DNA of 64,000 nt from Cardiocondyla obscurior (GCF_019399895.1 NC_091880.1:5084001-5148000); one strand, 5' to 3'. Numbered from the stretch's first letter, positions 51,217-63,800 are shown. Notes: generated by a model not told the origin, from the sequence alone. Numbers and translations: made by a program.

Positions 51217-54200
51217 GGTTCTACCCGCGGCCACACCTGGAAGTATCAATAGGAGGACACCGGATACAGGCACTGCTGGACTCAGGATCGGAAATTTCGT
51301 GCATTAACAAGGAAACCATGCAATTGGCGGAACAGTTAAATTTCGCGCCAAGAACGGACGCAAGAACAATACGTTTGGCAGATGGGGCGACCACGGACAG
51401 CCAGGGCACAATAACGCTCCCAGTACAAGTAGGGGGGCGACTCTTCTGGCACGAACTACTAGTCATGCCAACCTCAAGAAGCGCAATGCTGATCGGGGTC
51501 GACCTGTGGCGCAAACTAGGGATAACGCTACACCCACCCCCGAGGCAAGGAGGCCAAGAGGCAGGAGGAACCAAGACAAGCGCGGGATTAGCGTCACATA
51601 CAGGAGAAGAAAGAGAACAACTAAACAAGTTCCTGGAAACCGAACTAGCACAATTCGAGTCCATAAGAGGACCTACCGACCTGACCACGCACGAACTTCG
51701 AATAAAACCGGGCCAGACACCGATTAAGCAGAGATACCGACCAAGAAACCCAGCGATGCAGGAGATAATAAACCAAGAGGTAGAACGCATGGAACGAGAA
51801 CACATAATAGAACCGTCGTCAGGAGCTTGGAGCTCACCAGTTGTCCTGATAAAGAAGAAAAATGACCAGTACCGCTTTTGCGTCGACTTCCGCAAAGTAA
51901 ACGAAGTCACCGAGAAAGACGCATACCCGCTACCGCAAGTAAACGCCACGCTAGACAAACTAAGAGGAGCGCGCTACCTAACAACACTCGACCTGAAGGA
52001 AGGCTACTGGCAGGTGCCCCTCACACCGAAAAGCCGCCCAATAACGGCTTTCACGGTACCGGGAAAAGGCCTGTTTCAGTTTCGGGTAATGCCGTTCGGG
52101 CTCCACTCGGCACCAGCAACATTTCAACGGCTGCTCGACACAGTACTGGGACCGGAACTAGAGCCGCACGTCTTCGTATACCTGGACGACATAATTGTCG
52201 TGAGCCACACATTCCAGGATCACCTAGAACACCTGAGCGAAGTATTCCGGCGCCTGAGAACGGCTAAACTCCGGTTAAACCCGGAAAAGTGCCACTTCGG
52301 CCGAACGCAGTTGAAATACCTAGGCCACATAATCGACAAAAAAGGTATCCGAACAGACCCGGAAAAGGTTAGCGCCGTAGCAAACTGGCCAGCCCCCACT
52401 ACCGTACGGAAAGTCCGCCAGTTCATGGGGATGGCGTCATGGTATAGACGGTTCATCGGGAATTTCTCAACACTAGCGGCGCCACTAACACGCCTAACGA
52501 AGAAAGGAATAAAATTCTCATGGAGCGACAAGGAAGAAACGGCATTTCAGCAATTAAAAGCGGCACTAACGTCCACTCCAATCTTAGCGTGCCCAGACTT
52601 TACACGGCGATTCATACTCCAAACCGACGCAAGTAACGATGGCCTGGGAGCAGTGCTGACACAACAGCAGGAAGATGGCGAACGCGTTATCGCCTACGCA
52701 AGTAGGACGCTGAACAAGGCGGAAAGCAACTATAGCGCAACGGAATTGGAGTGTCTAGCGGTCGTATGGGCAATACGAAAAATGCGCGGCTACTTGGAGG
52801 GCTACACATTCACGGTCATAACAGACCACCAATCGCTGAAGTGGCTACAGCATTTGGAAGAACCAACCGGAAGACTGGGACGGTGGATGTTCGAACTCCA
52901 GCAGTACGACTTCGAGGTACGATATAGAAAGGGAAGCTCGAACCAGGTGGCAGACGCGTTATCCCGCCAGCCAAACATATGCACAACCGAACGGACGAGT
53001 ACATGCAAGTGGTATAACCGAATCCTGACAGGAGTCCGCGCCACACCAGAAGCGTTCCCGGATTACGAGGAACGAAACGGACGACTATACCGCCATATCC
53101 TCCACGATGTCGACTTCCGAGAGGTTGACCCATCCGAGCAATGGAAACTGTGCATACCACGGCCTGAAAGAGCGATACTCTTAGCCCGACACCACGCCGA
53201 ACCAATGGCAGGTCACCTCGGGGTCGCAAAAACAATCGCACGAATGGCCAGACTGTTCTACTGGCCAGGGATGTTCCAAGACATCACCCGTTACGTCCGC
53301 CAATGCGAAAACTGCCTGGCACACAAGGCTACATCTACCCGCCCAGCCGGTAAGCTCCACACCGAACCAGTCAGCGCGCCGTGGCAGCAAGTTACCATGG
53401 ACCTAATCGGCCCACTACCACGATCAAAGAACGGTCATGTGTGGCTACTGGTCATGCAGGACCGATTCTCAAAGTGGGTAGAACTACAGCCCCTCCGACG
53501 AGCCACCGCACCGGCGGTAACAAAAGCAGTGGTCGAAAGAATCCTGTTCCGCCACGGATGCCCCGACCAGATCATCTCGGATAACGGAACCCAGCTACGC
53601 TCAAAACAACTGGAAGAGCTACTACAAGCATGGAGTATCAATCACCGAACAACGCCGGTATACACACCGCAATGTAACCCCGTGGAACGAACAAACCGAT
53701 CAATAAAAACGATGATCTCGCAATATACCGGCCGCAACCACCGAAACTGGGACGAACACCTGCATCCGCTACAATTCGCGTACAACACAGCCCGACATGA
53801 GGCCACGGGATACACACCGGCATATTTAAATCACGGCAGGGAACTCGCGTTACCGCACCCGGACGACCGAAGACACGCCACGCCTAAAACACCGCACGAG
53901 ACGCAAAGACGCCTCAAAGACGCGCACGAAGTAGTACGCATCAACATGGCGCGCGCATTCCAACACCAGGAATCCCACTACAACCTAAGACGACGACAAT
54001 GGCGACCAAAAATAGGCGATATCGTGTGGAAACGCGAACACACGTTATCGAATAAAAGTGCGGGAATTAACGCCAAACTCGCAGCTCGATACACCGGACC
54101 AATGACGGTCAAGAAAATCCATTCACCTGTGATAGTGGACTTACGGGATGCGCATGGAAAGGCGCACAAACACATTCATGTGCGCGACCTTAAGGCAGGT

Positions 54201-55109
54201 CCCCTGCCGGATGAGGAACCACGTGACCAGGAACCACGTGACCCGGCAATCGGGTATATAAGTCGGTCAGATGGGACCACCGATTCAATATCTAGTAATA
54301 GAGCAGCAGAGATGGCTGAGCAGGACATTCTAGATATCTTCGGCGATAGCCTGAGCGATTTGAGCGACGAGGAAACGGGACCCCAGCAGGTGCCAGCGAA
54401 AAAGACGGATCCCCCGGACCCAAAGCGGGATGTCCCAAGGGTGGGATCCTCTATTCAAAGAGGCGATCAGGCGCAGCGTCGCCACACGCAGTGGCTATCA
54501 GAGCCACCCCCGATGAGGAGACCGGGGAGACGGCTACCCAGCAAACCAACAGCGGGACGGCGGACCCGGGATGCCGTGACAACGGCCACGGAGGGGCTCG
54601 AGGCCCGAGCAGCGGGAAGACCGCCACCACGACCACGAATACCGACAGCACCCGTGCCACCAGGGCCAATGCGGCCGCCGCGACCCGGACCAGCGATCCC
54701 ACGCCCGAGACCACCATTCGAGCCGCGACCACGAGGTCCACCACCATTCGGACCACCACGGGGACCATCCCCGTTCGGGCCACCACCGTTCCGGCCACCC
54801 CCGTTCGGACCACGCCAGGCTGGGCCAGCTCTGCCGCCACCAGAGCAGAGGACAAGGCAGTGGGAACCGGCACCACCGACAACGTCCGGGGTAATAAACT
54901 GCGGGGCAGCAACGCTCAGCAGCCCGCCCGGATCCGAGGACCCGTACATCAGGGTCAAATTACCGTCGGAAGAGATCGTGGACGTCCCGGTGTCCGCGGT
55001 GTGGAAGAACAGGAAGTACCGGGCACGAACAGCCAACGGGAGGTGGCTGCTTCGGTTCGACGCGGATGGCACCCTCCGGACGTGCCGCCGCTTAGAGGAC
55101 ACCCCTTAA
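51099..55109 (+). CDS. pol: Gypsy-2 pol (1336 aa) with C-terminal fused ORF3 domain
   Basis: Domains in order: basic N-terminus, aspartic protease with LLDSGSEISCI (DSG in place of the DTG of Gypsy-1), RT with YLDDIIVV, RNase H (TDASNDGLGAVLTQ; DHQSLKWLQ), integrase zinc finger (HHAEPMAGHLG ... CENCLA) and core (TMDLIGPLP; IISDNGTQL; NPVERTNRS), then the SH3-like part. After HVRDLKAG the frame does not stop. It continues ~330 residues through EQDILDIFGDSL, VPRVGSSIQR, a very proline-rich stretch (many PPPFGP units) and GRWLLRFDADGTLRTC. In Gypsy-1 this part is a separate ORF. Translation is probably by -1 frameshifting from gag. Confidence 0.95.
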   Translation: MFPMRKRGSPHARMPPAPGKRKKGRRRRRRQPVQHQPTIRFYPRPHLEVSIGGHRIQALLDSGSEISCINKETMQLAEQLNFAPRTDARTIRLADGATTDSQGTITLPVQVGGRLFWHELLVMPTSRSAMLIGVDLWRKLGITLHPPPRQGGQEAGGTKTSAGLASHTGEEREQLNKFLETELAQFESIRGPTDLTTHELRIKPGQTPIKQRYRPRNPAMQEIINQEVERMEREHIIEPSSGAWSSPVVLIKKKNDQYRFCVDFRKVNEVTEKDAYPLPQVNATLDKLRGARYLTTLDLKEGYWQVPLTPKSRPITAFTVPGKGLFQFRVMPFGLHSAPATFQRLLDTVLGPELEPHVFVYLDDIIVVSHTFQDHLEHLSEVFRRLRTAKLRLNPEKCHFGRTQLKYLGHIIDKKGIRTDPEKVSAVANWPAPTTVRKVRQFMGMASWYRRFIGNFSTLAAPLTRLTKKGIKFSWSDKEETAFQQLKAALTSTPILACPDFTRRFILQTDASNDGLGAVLTQQQEDGERVIAYASRTLNKAESNYSATELECLAVVWAIRKMRGYLEGYTFTVITDHQSLKWLQHLEEPTGRLGRWMFELQQYDFEVRYRKGSSNQVADALSRQPNICTTERTSTCKWYNRILTGVRATPEAFPDYEERNGRLYRHILHDVDFREVDPSEQWKLCIPRPERAILLARHHAEPMAGHLGVAKTIARMARLFYWPGMFQDITRYVRQCENCLAHKATSTRPAGKLHTEPVSAPWQQVTMDLIGPLPRSKNGHVWLLVMQDRFSKWVELQPLRRATAPAVTKAVVERILFRHGCPDQIISDNGTQLRSKQLEELLQAWSINHRTTPVYTPQCNPVERTNRSIKTMISQYTGRNHRNWDEHLHPLQFAYNTARHEATGYTPAYLNHGRELALPHPDDRRHATPKTPHETQRRLKDAHEVVRINMARAFQHQESHYNLRRRQWRPKIGDIVWKREHTLSNKSAGINAKLAARYTGPMTVKKIHSPVIVDLRDAHGKAHKHIHVRDLKAGPLPDEEPRDQEPRDPAIGYISRSDGTTDSISSNRAAEMAEQDILDIFGDSLSDLSDEETGPQQVPAKKTDPPDPKRDVPRVGSSIQRGDQAQRRHTQWLSEPPPMRRPGRRLPSKPTAGRRTRDAVTTATEGLEARAAGRPPPRPRIPTAPVPPGPMRPPRPGPAIPRPRPPFEPRPRGPPPFGPPRGPSPFGPPPFRPPPFGPRQAGPALPPPEQRTRQWEPAPPTTSGVINCGAATLSSPPGSEDPYIRVKLPSEEIVDVPVSAVWKNRKYRARTANGRWLLRFDADGTLRTCRRLEDTP

Positions 55110-55127
55110 AAAGGAAGGGGGGGGTGA

Positions 55128-56189
55128 TGTGGCAAGGGCTTAGGCCCCGCCACTAGATGGCAGACGCCGTCCCTGAGGGCTAACACCGACCCGAACAGGA
55201 CCGAACGCGCCAAGCAAGGTTCGACGGGCAACCACTGGCCCGGCGATGGCGCGCGCCGCCGAGGTAAGAGTGGGAACTCCCTCACTCTCATCTCGGCGAC
55301 TATATAAGCCGAGCTCGCGGCAGACCAAGTACCTTGTCCGTTCCGACTCCTCGTCACGAGCACCAGTCCTCCAGATCCGATGGGCTTCGGGCGCTCCCAA
55401 AGCCCTCTCTAGTACTCTCCGACTCGGGCGCTCCCGAGTCGTCCCCGGGCGCTCCCGGTGAGAGTCTTCCGCTGCTTTGGGCGCTCCCAAGGCAGAGTAA
55501 AACTTCAGGTTCCTGGAGACCTCGGGCGCTCCCGAGGCTCCACCACCGAGGCGACCGGATACCGCCGGCGCCCCCGGCTAGGCCGGACCACCGAGATCCC
55601 CTGGACGGGCGCTCCCGTCCAGGTGGTAGGATCTACCGTACGGCATACCGCCGGCGACACCGCCGCGGTCGGGCGCTCTCGACTGCCGCTGCTTCCAGGG
55701 CACCCAGAGCCACACCAAGATCCCCTGGACGGGCGCTCCCGTCCAGGCCGTAGGATCCGTCGTACGGCACGCTGCCGACGACACCGCCGCGGTCGGGCGC
55801 TCCCGACTGCCGCTCTCCGGATTATCCCGGGTAACCTTTGGTTCTCTTGGACGGGCGCTCCCGTCCAAGCCTAGAGCCTGCCGCACGACTAACCGTCATC
55901 GGCATCGCCGCCGTCGGGCGCTCCCAACGGCCGCCGCCTCCAGGGCGCTTCGCGCCCTCACGCGATCCCCCGGACGGGCGCTCCCGTCCGGCAACGGATC
56001 CGCCGCGCGACAACCAGTCGCCGGCACTGCCGCGGTCGGGCACTCCCGACCGCTGCCCCTCGGGCTAGCCCGAGCAACCTCGACCTAGACCCCGACCAAC
56101 CGGTTGGTCTATCGTCGTCGCGACGAACTCAGGCTCCGGCGAGCCTCAATCCGGCAACCCCCGCGGCCCGGCAAAACCCTACCGTTACA
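55128..56189 (+). repeat. Gypsy-2 3' LTR (1062 bp)
   Basis: Preceded by a polypurine tract (AAGGAAGGGGGGGGTGA, ~55111-55127) and followed by the AGGT duplication. The hairpin array is the same as in the 5' LTR with a few transitions. Confidence 0.95.
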
Positions 56190-57170
56190 AGGTATCGAAC
56201 TCATCAAGTTCGCGAGAAAATCTGGTCGAGCCCGAAGACCCTCCCAAACTTCCATCGCGTGATCGACTAACGCTGCCGTCGTCCTTTCCCTTCGTGGTTC
56301 CCAATGCTGAACCATTTGCGCTCAAACATTTTCTATGACATTCAAATCTGGCGAACGAGCTGGCCAGTCAAACAAGGAGATCTCCGGATGATTTCGAAAC
56401 CATGCCTGCGTTTCATGTAATTTGTGCACAGCGGAATTATCTTGCACCAATCGGATAATTGGCATTTCCTCTGCAGGGTAGATTGCGCGTATTGAAGGAA
56501 GAAGTACTTCTTCCAGTATGCGAATATACTCTGTCGAGTTCATTCTCGTTGGAATGTGCACCAATTCTCCGATTGCAGTGCCAGATATCCACCTTCACAT
56601 AGCACATAAAATTCTTCCACTTCGGTGAAGAGGCACAACATGGTTTGGATCCAACCGTTGATCTTTTGGACGCCACACGTGCGGTCTATGATCCGCGCAC
56701 GATACGAAGACCTTTTCATCGGTCCATATCGTGGTTTCCCACTCCGCACGGCTCGTCACCAGATTTTGCAAAGCGAACGCGACGCGTTGGTCCCGATGAT
56801 CCGGAGTCAGCGGGATTTTATGAGCTGGACGATAGCAATGATATCCGACTTCGTTTAAACGTCGCCGAGCAGTCCTATCTGATACCGCGACGTCCGCTCT
56901 GTTGATCGCCTCTTGGACGGTGCCAAAAGGACGATCCACCACAGCAGCGACGAGTGCCTCGTCCTCTTCTACTCTGGTGATACGAGGACGACGATTATGA
57001 GTGCGATGATCATGCAAAGCATGATCTCCGCCCTCATTGTATCGTCGTATCCATCGTCGAACAGCTTGGACAGAACACGGAATATCAGCAGTAATTTCTG
57101 CTACTGATTTTCCGGCCTGCCACTGTCCGATGATGCGACCACGTATCTCAGAGCACAAGATTGAAGCCAT
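56190..57170 (-). pseudogene. Tc1/mariner-type transposase, two stop codons, 3' end displaced by Gypsy-2
   Basis: The gene starts MASILCSEIRGRIIGQWQAG with a paired-like helix-turn-helix (VAEITADIPCSVQAVRRWI) and runs in one frame to 56190. The first D is in TIWTDEKVF, the second in RLVQDNSAVH, and the E in PDLNVIENV lies ~35 residues after the second D. Two TGA codons (near 56580 and 56305) replace tryptophans expected in the family. At 56190 the frame meets Gypsy-2. The last ~16 codons and the stop lie on the other side at 49057-49107, in the correct frame. Original length was ~343 residues, normal for Tc1. It is dead as it stands. Confidence 0.88.
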
Positions 57171-57343
57171 TATTCACAAGAAAATATTCAATGTATATAT
57201 CCGCGCACTGCTACGACACCACGAAAAGTGAAGCTCGAAGAAGAATCAACATACTCTCGACAATAATATCGCTCGACAATGAAAAAAATTGCGACAGGAA
57301 CGTAACATACAGTTAGACGGCTTTGCGCTATTTCAAATTATAC

Positions 57344-57966
57344 GATTATTAATTCAATGTTCCGTAGCTTTGCCCACAATCGGCCTTTTTTAGGGCCAAC
57401 AAATATTTCATACGATGAATATTCATTCGCATTTATTAAATTGTTTTTCTCAAGACAGAAAACGGCATATAAAATTGTCTTTCTCAAGACAGAAAACGGC
57501 ATATAAAATTGTCTTTCTCAAGACAGAAAACGAAAATTATCTCAAAATTAATTTATACATAATGTAAAAATATATATTTAAAATCTAAGTAACATGAGAA
57601 TTTAATTTTGATTGTTAAAAGTCGCGAAATGTCTGAAAGTATACGCTAGAATTAATAGCGTACTCTAGCGATATACTTCTATCCTTGTCTAACCGTATAA
57701 ACACGAACGCGTGCAAGAGAGAGAGCGAAGGTGCGCCTATAATAATTCCTTAGCGTTCACTCATTCTATCTCTCTCACACTCACGGGTCGCGAGCGAGAG
57801 AGAGCATGAGAACGCCCCCCACCAAATTTTCCCCTGTCCTCTCGCTCCTTTCGGCGTTCCATGCCTCACGTACGCAATCCGCGGTGAGGCCTCACGCACA
57901 CTACCTTACCTCACGCACGAGAGCCGCCGTCGCCGCAGCGCGACAGGCCATTATTGCCGGTGACTG
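57344..57966. repeat. Right terminal inverted repeat, with three ~35-bp units
   Basis: Inverse of the left TIR, ending GCCGGTGACTG before TA. The units contain AAATTGTCTTTCTCAAGACA. ORFs seen in both TIRs are not credible genes. Confidence 0.85.
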
Positions 57967-60890
57967 TACATTGCTTTGTTGCCAGATTTTAAAATAATTA
58001 TTTTTTGTTTTTTGGCCATATCTCGGCTACTGGTGAAGGTAAAAGGCTCGGAATAGGCTCGTATGCATCTTATTTAAGTGCCGCACAATGCTATGTTGCC
58101 AAAATTCAAAAACACTTTATTTCGTTTTATGAACATATCTCGGCTACTGGTAAAAGTAGAAAGCTCGAAATAGGCCCGTATGCATTTTTTTAAGTTCCGC
58201 ACAATGTTATTTTGCCAAAATTTAAAAATATTTTATTTTGTTTTATGACCATATCTCGGTTACTGGTAAAGGTAGAAAGCTTGAAATAAGCCCGTATGCA
58301 TTTTCTTCAAGTTGCGCAGAATGTTACGTTGTCAAATTTCAAAAATATTTTTTATTGTTTTTTGGCCATATCTCGGCTACTTGTGAAAGTTGAAGACTCA
58401 AAATAAGCCCGTATGCATTTTCTTCAAGTTTCGCACAATGCTACGTTGCCTGATGTCAAAAATATTTTTTATCGTTTTTTGGCCATAACTCGGCTACTGG
58501 TGAAGGTAGAAAACTCGGAATAGGCCCGTATGCATTTTTTTCAAATTTTGCACAATGCTACTTTAACAGATTTCAAAAATATATTATTCCTTTTTTGGCC
58601 GTATTTCGGCTGCTGGTAAAAATAGAAAGCTTGGAATAGGCTTGTATGCATCTCCTTTAAATGCCACACAATAATATGTTGCCAAATTTTTAAAATATTC
58701 TTTTTTGTTTTTTGGTCATATTTTGGCTATTGGTGAAAATAGAAAACTTGGAATAAACCCGTATGCATCTTTTTTAAATTTTGCACAATGCTACGTTGCC
58801 AAATTTCAAAAATATTTTTTTTCGTTTTTTGGCCATATTTTGGCTGCTGGTAAAAATAGAAAGCTCGGAATAGGCCCGTATGCATCTTTTTTAAATGCCG
58901 CACAATGCTATGTTGCAAAATTTCAAAAATATTTTTTTTCGTTTTTTGGCCATATCTCGGCTGCTGGTGAAAATAGAAGGCTTGGAATAGGCCTGTATGC
59001 ATCTTCTTTAAATGCCGCACAATGTTACGTTGCCAAATTTTAAAAATATTTTTTTTTGTTTTTTGGTCATATTTTGGCTGCTGGTAAAAATAGAAAACTT
59101 GGAATAAACCCGTATGCATCTTTTTTAAATTTTGCACAATGCTACGTTGCCAAATTTTAAAAATTTTTTTTTTGTTTTTTGGCCATATTTTGGCTGCTGG
59201 TGAAAATAGAAAGCTCGAAATAAACCGGTATGCATCTTTTTTAAATGCCGCACAATGCTATGTGGCCAAATTTTAAAAATATTTTTTTTTGTTTTTTGGC
59301 CATATTTCGGCCTTTGGTGAAAATAGAAAGCTCGAATTAGGCTTGTATGCATTTTTTTTAGATGCCGCACAATGCTACGTTGCAAAATTAAAAAAATATT
59401 TTTTTTTGTTTTTTAGTCATATTTCGGCTACTGGTAAAAAAAGAAGACTCGGAATAGGCCCGTATGCATCTCCTTTAAACTCCGCACAATGTTATGTTGC
59501 CAAATTTTAAAAATATTTTATTTTGTTTTTTGGACATATCTCGGCAGCTGGTGAAAATTGAAGGCTCGAAATAGGCTCGTATGCATTTTATTTAATTTTC
59601 GCACAATGCTACGTTGCCAAATTTCAAAAATATTAATTTTTGTTTTTTGGCCATATCTCGGCCTCTGGTGAAAATAGAAAGCTCGGATTAGGCTTGTATG
59701 CATTTTTTTTAGATGTTGCACAATGCTACGTTGCCAAGTTTCAATAATATTTTTTTCGTTTTTTGGCCATATCTGGGCTGTTGGTGAAAATAAAAAGCTC
59801 GGAATAAACCCGTATGCATCTTTTTTAAATTTTGCACAATGCTACATTGCCAAATTTCAAAAATATTTTTATTGTTTTTTGGCCATAACTCGGCTACTGG
59901 TGAAGGTAGAAAGCTCGGAATAGGCCCGTATGCATTTTTTTCAAGTTGCGCACAATGCTACGTTGCCAGATTTCAAGAATATTTTTTATCGTTTTTTGGC
60001 CATATCTCGGCTTCCGGTGAAAATAGAAAACGCGGAATAGGCCCGTATGCATTTTTTCTCAAGTTCCGCACAATGCTACGTTGCCAGATTTCAGAAATAT
60101 TTTTTTTCGTTTTTTGGCCATATCTCGGCTACTGGTAAAAATAGAAAACTCGTAATAGGCCCGTATGCATTTTTTTTAAATGCTGCACAATGCTATGTTG
60201 TTAAATTTCAAAAATATTTTTTTTTGCTTTTTGGCCATATCTCGGCTACTGGTGAATTCAGAAAGCTCGAAATAGGCCCGTATGCATCATTTTTAAGTTG
60301 CGCACAATGCTACGTTGCCAAACTTTAAAAATATTTCTTTTTGCATTTTGGTTATATTTCGGCTACTGGTGAAAATAAAAAGCTCGGAATATGCCCGTAT
60401 GCATCCTTTTTAAATGCCGCACAATGCTGTTGCCAAATTTCAAAAATATTTTTTTTTGGGTTTTTGGCCATTTTTCGGCTACTGGTGAAAATAGAAGGCT
60501 CGAATATGCCCGTATGCATCTTTTTAAATGCCGCACAATGCTATGATGCCAAATTTAAAAAATATTTCTTTTCGTTTTTGGCCATATCTCGGCTGCTGGT
60601 AAAAATAGAAGCTGGAATAGGCCCGTATGCATCTCCTTTAAATGCCGCACAATGCTATGTTGCCAAATTTCAAAAATATTTTTTTCGTTTTTGGCCATAT
60701 CTCGGTTACTGGTGAATTTAGATTGCTCAAAATAAACCCGTATGCAATTTTTAGCGCACAATGCTACGTTGCCAAATTCAAAAATATTTTTGTTTTTTGT
60801 CAATATCTCAACTACTGGTGAATTCAGATAGTTCAGAATAGGCACGAATGCATCTTTTTAATGCCGCACGATGCTACGTTGCCAGATATT
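57967..60890. repeat. Satellite type A array, ~118-bp unit, about 25 copies
   Basis: Units contain TTTTTTGGCCATATCTCGGC, GGCCCGTATGCATCTTTTTT, CCGCACAATGCTACGTTGCC and CAAAAATATTTTTTT. ORFs of 60-136 codons on both strands follow the period and are not genes. Confidence 0.95.
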
Positions 60891-63800
60891 AAAAATTTTT
60901 TTGTTTTTGTTAGTATCTCAGCCTCTCGATAAATAGAACGTTGAAAATAATCACGTGTGCATCTGCTGACGTCACCGCACGACGCTACGTTGCCAGATTT
61001 TCAAAAATTTTTTTTTTGTTTTTTGTCAATATCTGTGCCTTTGGTGGGGGTAGAACGCTGAAAATAGTCACGTAAGCATCTTCTGACGTCATTGCACGAT
61101 TTTACGTTGCCAGATTAAAAAAATTTTTTTTTGTTTTTTGTCAATATTTTCGCTCTTGTGAGGGTAAAACGCTAAGTATAGTCATGTAGGCATCTGCTTA
61201 CGTCACCGCACGATGCTACGTTGCCAGATTTTCAAAAATTTTTCTTTGTTTTTTGTCAATATTTACGTTTTGGTGAGGGCAGAACGCTGAAAATAATCAC
61301 GTGGGCATCTTCTGACGTCACCGCTCGATGTTACGTTGCCAGATTTTCAAAAATTTTAATTTATGTTTTTTGTCAATATCTCAGCCCCTCGTAAAATGAA
61401 ACGCTAAAAATAATCACGTGGGCATCTGCTGACGTCACCGCACAATGTTAAGTTGACAAATTTTCAAAATTTTCTTTTTTGTTTTTCGTCAATATCTCCG
61501 CCCCTGGAGGGGGTAGGACATTGAAAATGATCACGTGAGCATCTGCTGACGTCACCGCACGATGCTATTTTGCCAGATTTTTAAAATTTTATTTTTTGTT
61601 TTTCGTCAATATTTTTGCCTCTGGTGGAAGTAAAACGCTGAAAATAATCACGTGAGCATCTGCTGACGTCACCGCACGATGATTCTTTGCCAAATTAAAA
61701 AAAATTTTTTTTTCGTTTTTTGTCAATAACTTTGCCTCTGGTGAAAATAGAACGCTGAAAATAGTCACGTGGGCATCTGCTGACGTCACCGCACAATAAT
61801 ACGTTGCCAGATTTTCAAAATTTTTTTTTTTTTGTCAATATCTTGCTTCTGGTGAGAGTAGAACGCTAAAAATGTCACGTGGGCATCTGCTGACGTCACC
61901 GCACGATGATCGTTGCCAGATTTTCAAAAATTTTTTTCGTTTTTTGTCAATATCTTTGCTTCTGGTGGGTAGAACGCTGAAAATGGTCACGTGGGCATCT
62001 GCTGACGTCACCGCACAATGATACTGCCAGATTTTCAAAAATTTTTTTCGTTTTTTGTCAATATCTCTGCTTCTGGTGGAAATAGAACGCGGAAAATGGT
62101 CACGTGGGCATCTGCTGACGTCACCGCACGACGTCACGTAGTCAGATTAAAAAAAATTTTTTTTTTTTTTTTCGTCAATATCTTCGCCCTTGGAAAGGGT
62201 AGAACGTTAAAAATGGTCACGTGGGCATCTGCTGACGTCACCGCACGACGTCACATGGTCAGATTTTCAAAAATTTTTTTTTGTTTTTCGTCAAAATCTT
62301 TGCCCCTGGAAGGAGTAGGACGCTGAAAATGGTCACGTGAGCATCTGCTGATATCACCGCACGACATCACGTGATCAGATTTTCAAAAATTTTTTTTTTG
62401 TTTTTCGTCAATATCTCCGCCCCTGGAAAGGGTAGGACGCTGAAAATGGTCACGTGAGCATCTGCTGACGTCACCGAACGACGTCACGTGTTCAAACTTT
62501 CAAAAATTTTGTTTTTGTTTTTCGTCAATATCTCCGCTTTTGGAGGGGGTAAGACGCTGAAAATAATCACGTAAGCATCTGCTGACGTCACCGCACGACG
62601 TCACGTGGTCAAATTTTCAAAAACTTTTTTTTTGTTTTTTGTCAATTTCTTCGTCCCTGGAGGGGGTAGGACGCTAAAAATGGTCACGTGAACATCTGCT
62701 GACGTCACCGCACGACGTCACGTGGTCAGATTTTTAAAAATTTTTTTTTGCTTTTCGTCAATATCTCCGCTCCTGGAAGGGGTAGGACGCTAAAAATGGT
62801 CACGTGGGCATCTGCTGACGTCACCGCACGACGTCACGTGATCAAATTTTCAAAAATCTTTTTTCGTTTTTTGTTAATATTTCCGCTCCTGGAAGGTGTA
62901 GGACGCTGAAAATGGTTACGTGGGCATTTGCTGACGTCACCGCACGACGTCACGTGGTCAGATTTTTAAAAACTTTTTTTTCGTTCTTCGTCAATATCTT
63001 CGCCCCTAGAGGGGGTAGGACGCTAAAAATTGTCACGTGGGCATCTGCTGACGTCACCGCACGACGTCACGTGGTCAGATTTTCAAAAATTTTTTTTTTG
63101 TTTTTCGTCAATATTTTTGCCTCTGGAGAGGGTAGGACGCTAAAAATGGTCACGTGGGCATCTGCTGACGTCACCGCACGACGTCACGTGGTCAGATTTT
63201 CAAAAATTTTTTTTTGTTTTTCGTCAATATCTCCGCCCTTGGAGAGGGTAGGACGCTAAAAATGGTCACGTGGGCATCTGCTGACGTCACCGCACGACGT
63301 CACGTGGTCAGATTTTCAAAAATTTTTTTTTTGTTTTTCGTCAATATTTTCGCCTGGAGAAAGTAGACGCTAAAAATGGTCACGTGGGCATCTGCTGACG
63401 TCACCGCACGACGTCACGTGGTCAAATTTTCAAAAACTTTTTTTTTGTTTTTCGTTAATATTTTCGCCCCTGGAGAAAGTATGACGCTAAAAATGGTCAC
63501 GTGAGCATCTGCTGACGTCACCGCACGACGTCACGTGGTCAGATTTTCAAAAATTTTTTTTTTGCTTTTCGTCAATATCTCCGCCTTTGGAGGGGGTAGG
63601 ACGCTGAAAATGGTCACGTGAGCATCTGCTGACGTCACCGAACGACGTCACGTGTTCAAATTTTCAAAAATTTCTTTTTCGTTTTTCGTCAATATCTCCG
63701 CTCCTGGAGGGAGTAGGACGCTGAAAATAATCACGTAAGCATCTGCTGACGTCACCGCACGACGTCACGTGATCAAATTTTCAAAAATCTTTTTTCGTTT

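Larger units (their letters stand above)
49112..56189 (+). mobile_element. Gypsy-2: complete Ty3/Gypsy retrotransposon
   Basis: Both LTRs are 1062 bp (49112-50173; 55128-56189). The target duplication is AGGT (49108-49111; 56190-56193). By eye the LTRs differ at about 19 positions, all transitions, so the insertion is older than Gypsy-1. Gag and pol frames are nevertheless open throughout. Confidence 0.95.
48409..57966 (-). mobile_element. Tc1/mariner-type element with ~0.62-0.66 kb TIRs, interrupted by Gypsy-2
   Basis: Ends are CAGTCACCGGCAATAATGG and its inverse, flanked by TA (48407-48408; 57967-57968). Joining the flanks rebuilds a normal satellite unit. TIRs are 48409-49066 and 57344-57966. 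Without Gypsy-2 and one AGGT copy the element is ~2.48 kb and carries one transposase gene on the minus strand. Confidence 0.88.

Noticed and set aside
58705..63259. Many 60-136-aa ORFs along the satellite arrays
   Set aside because: They track the 117-118-bp period on both strands and carry no independent coding signal.
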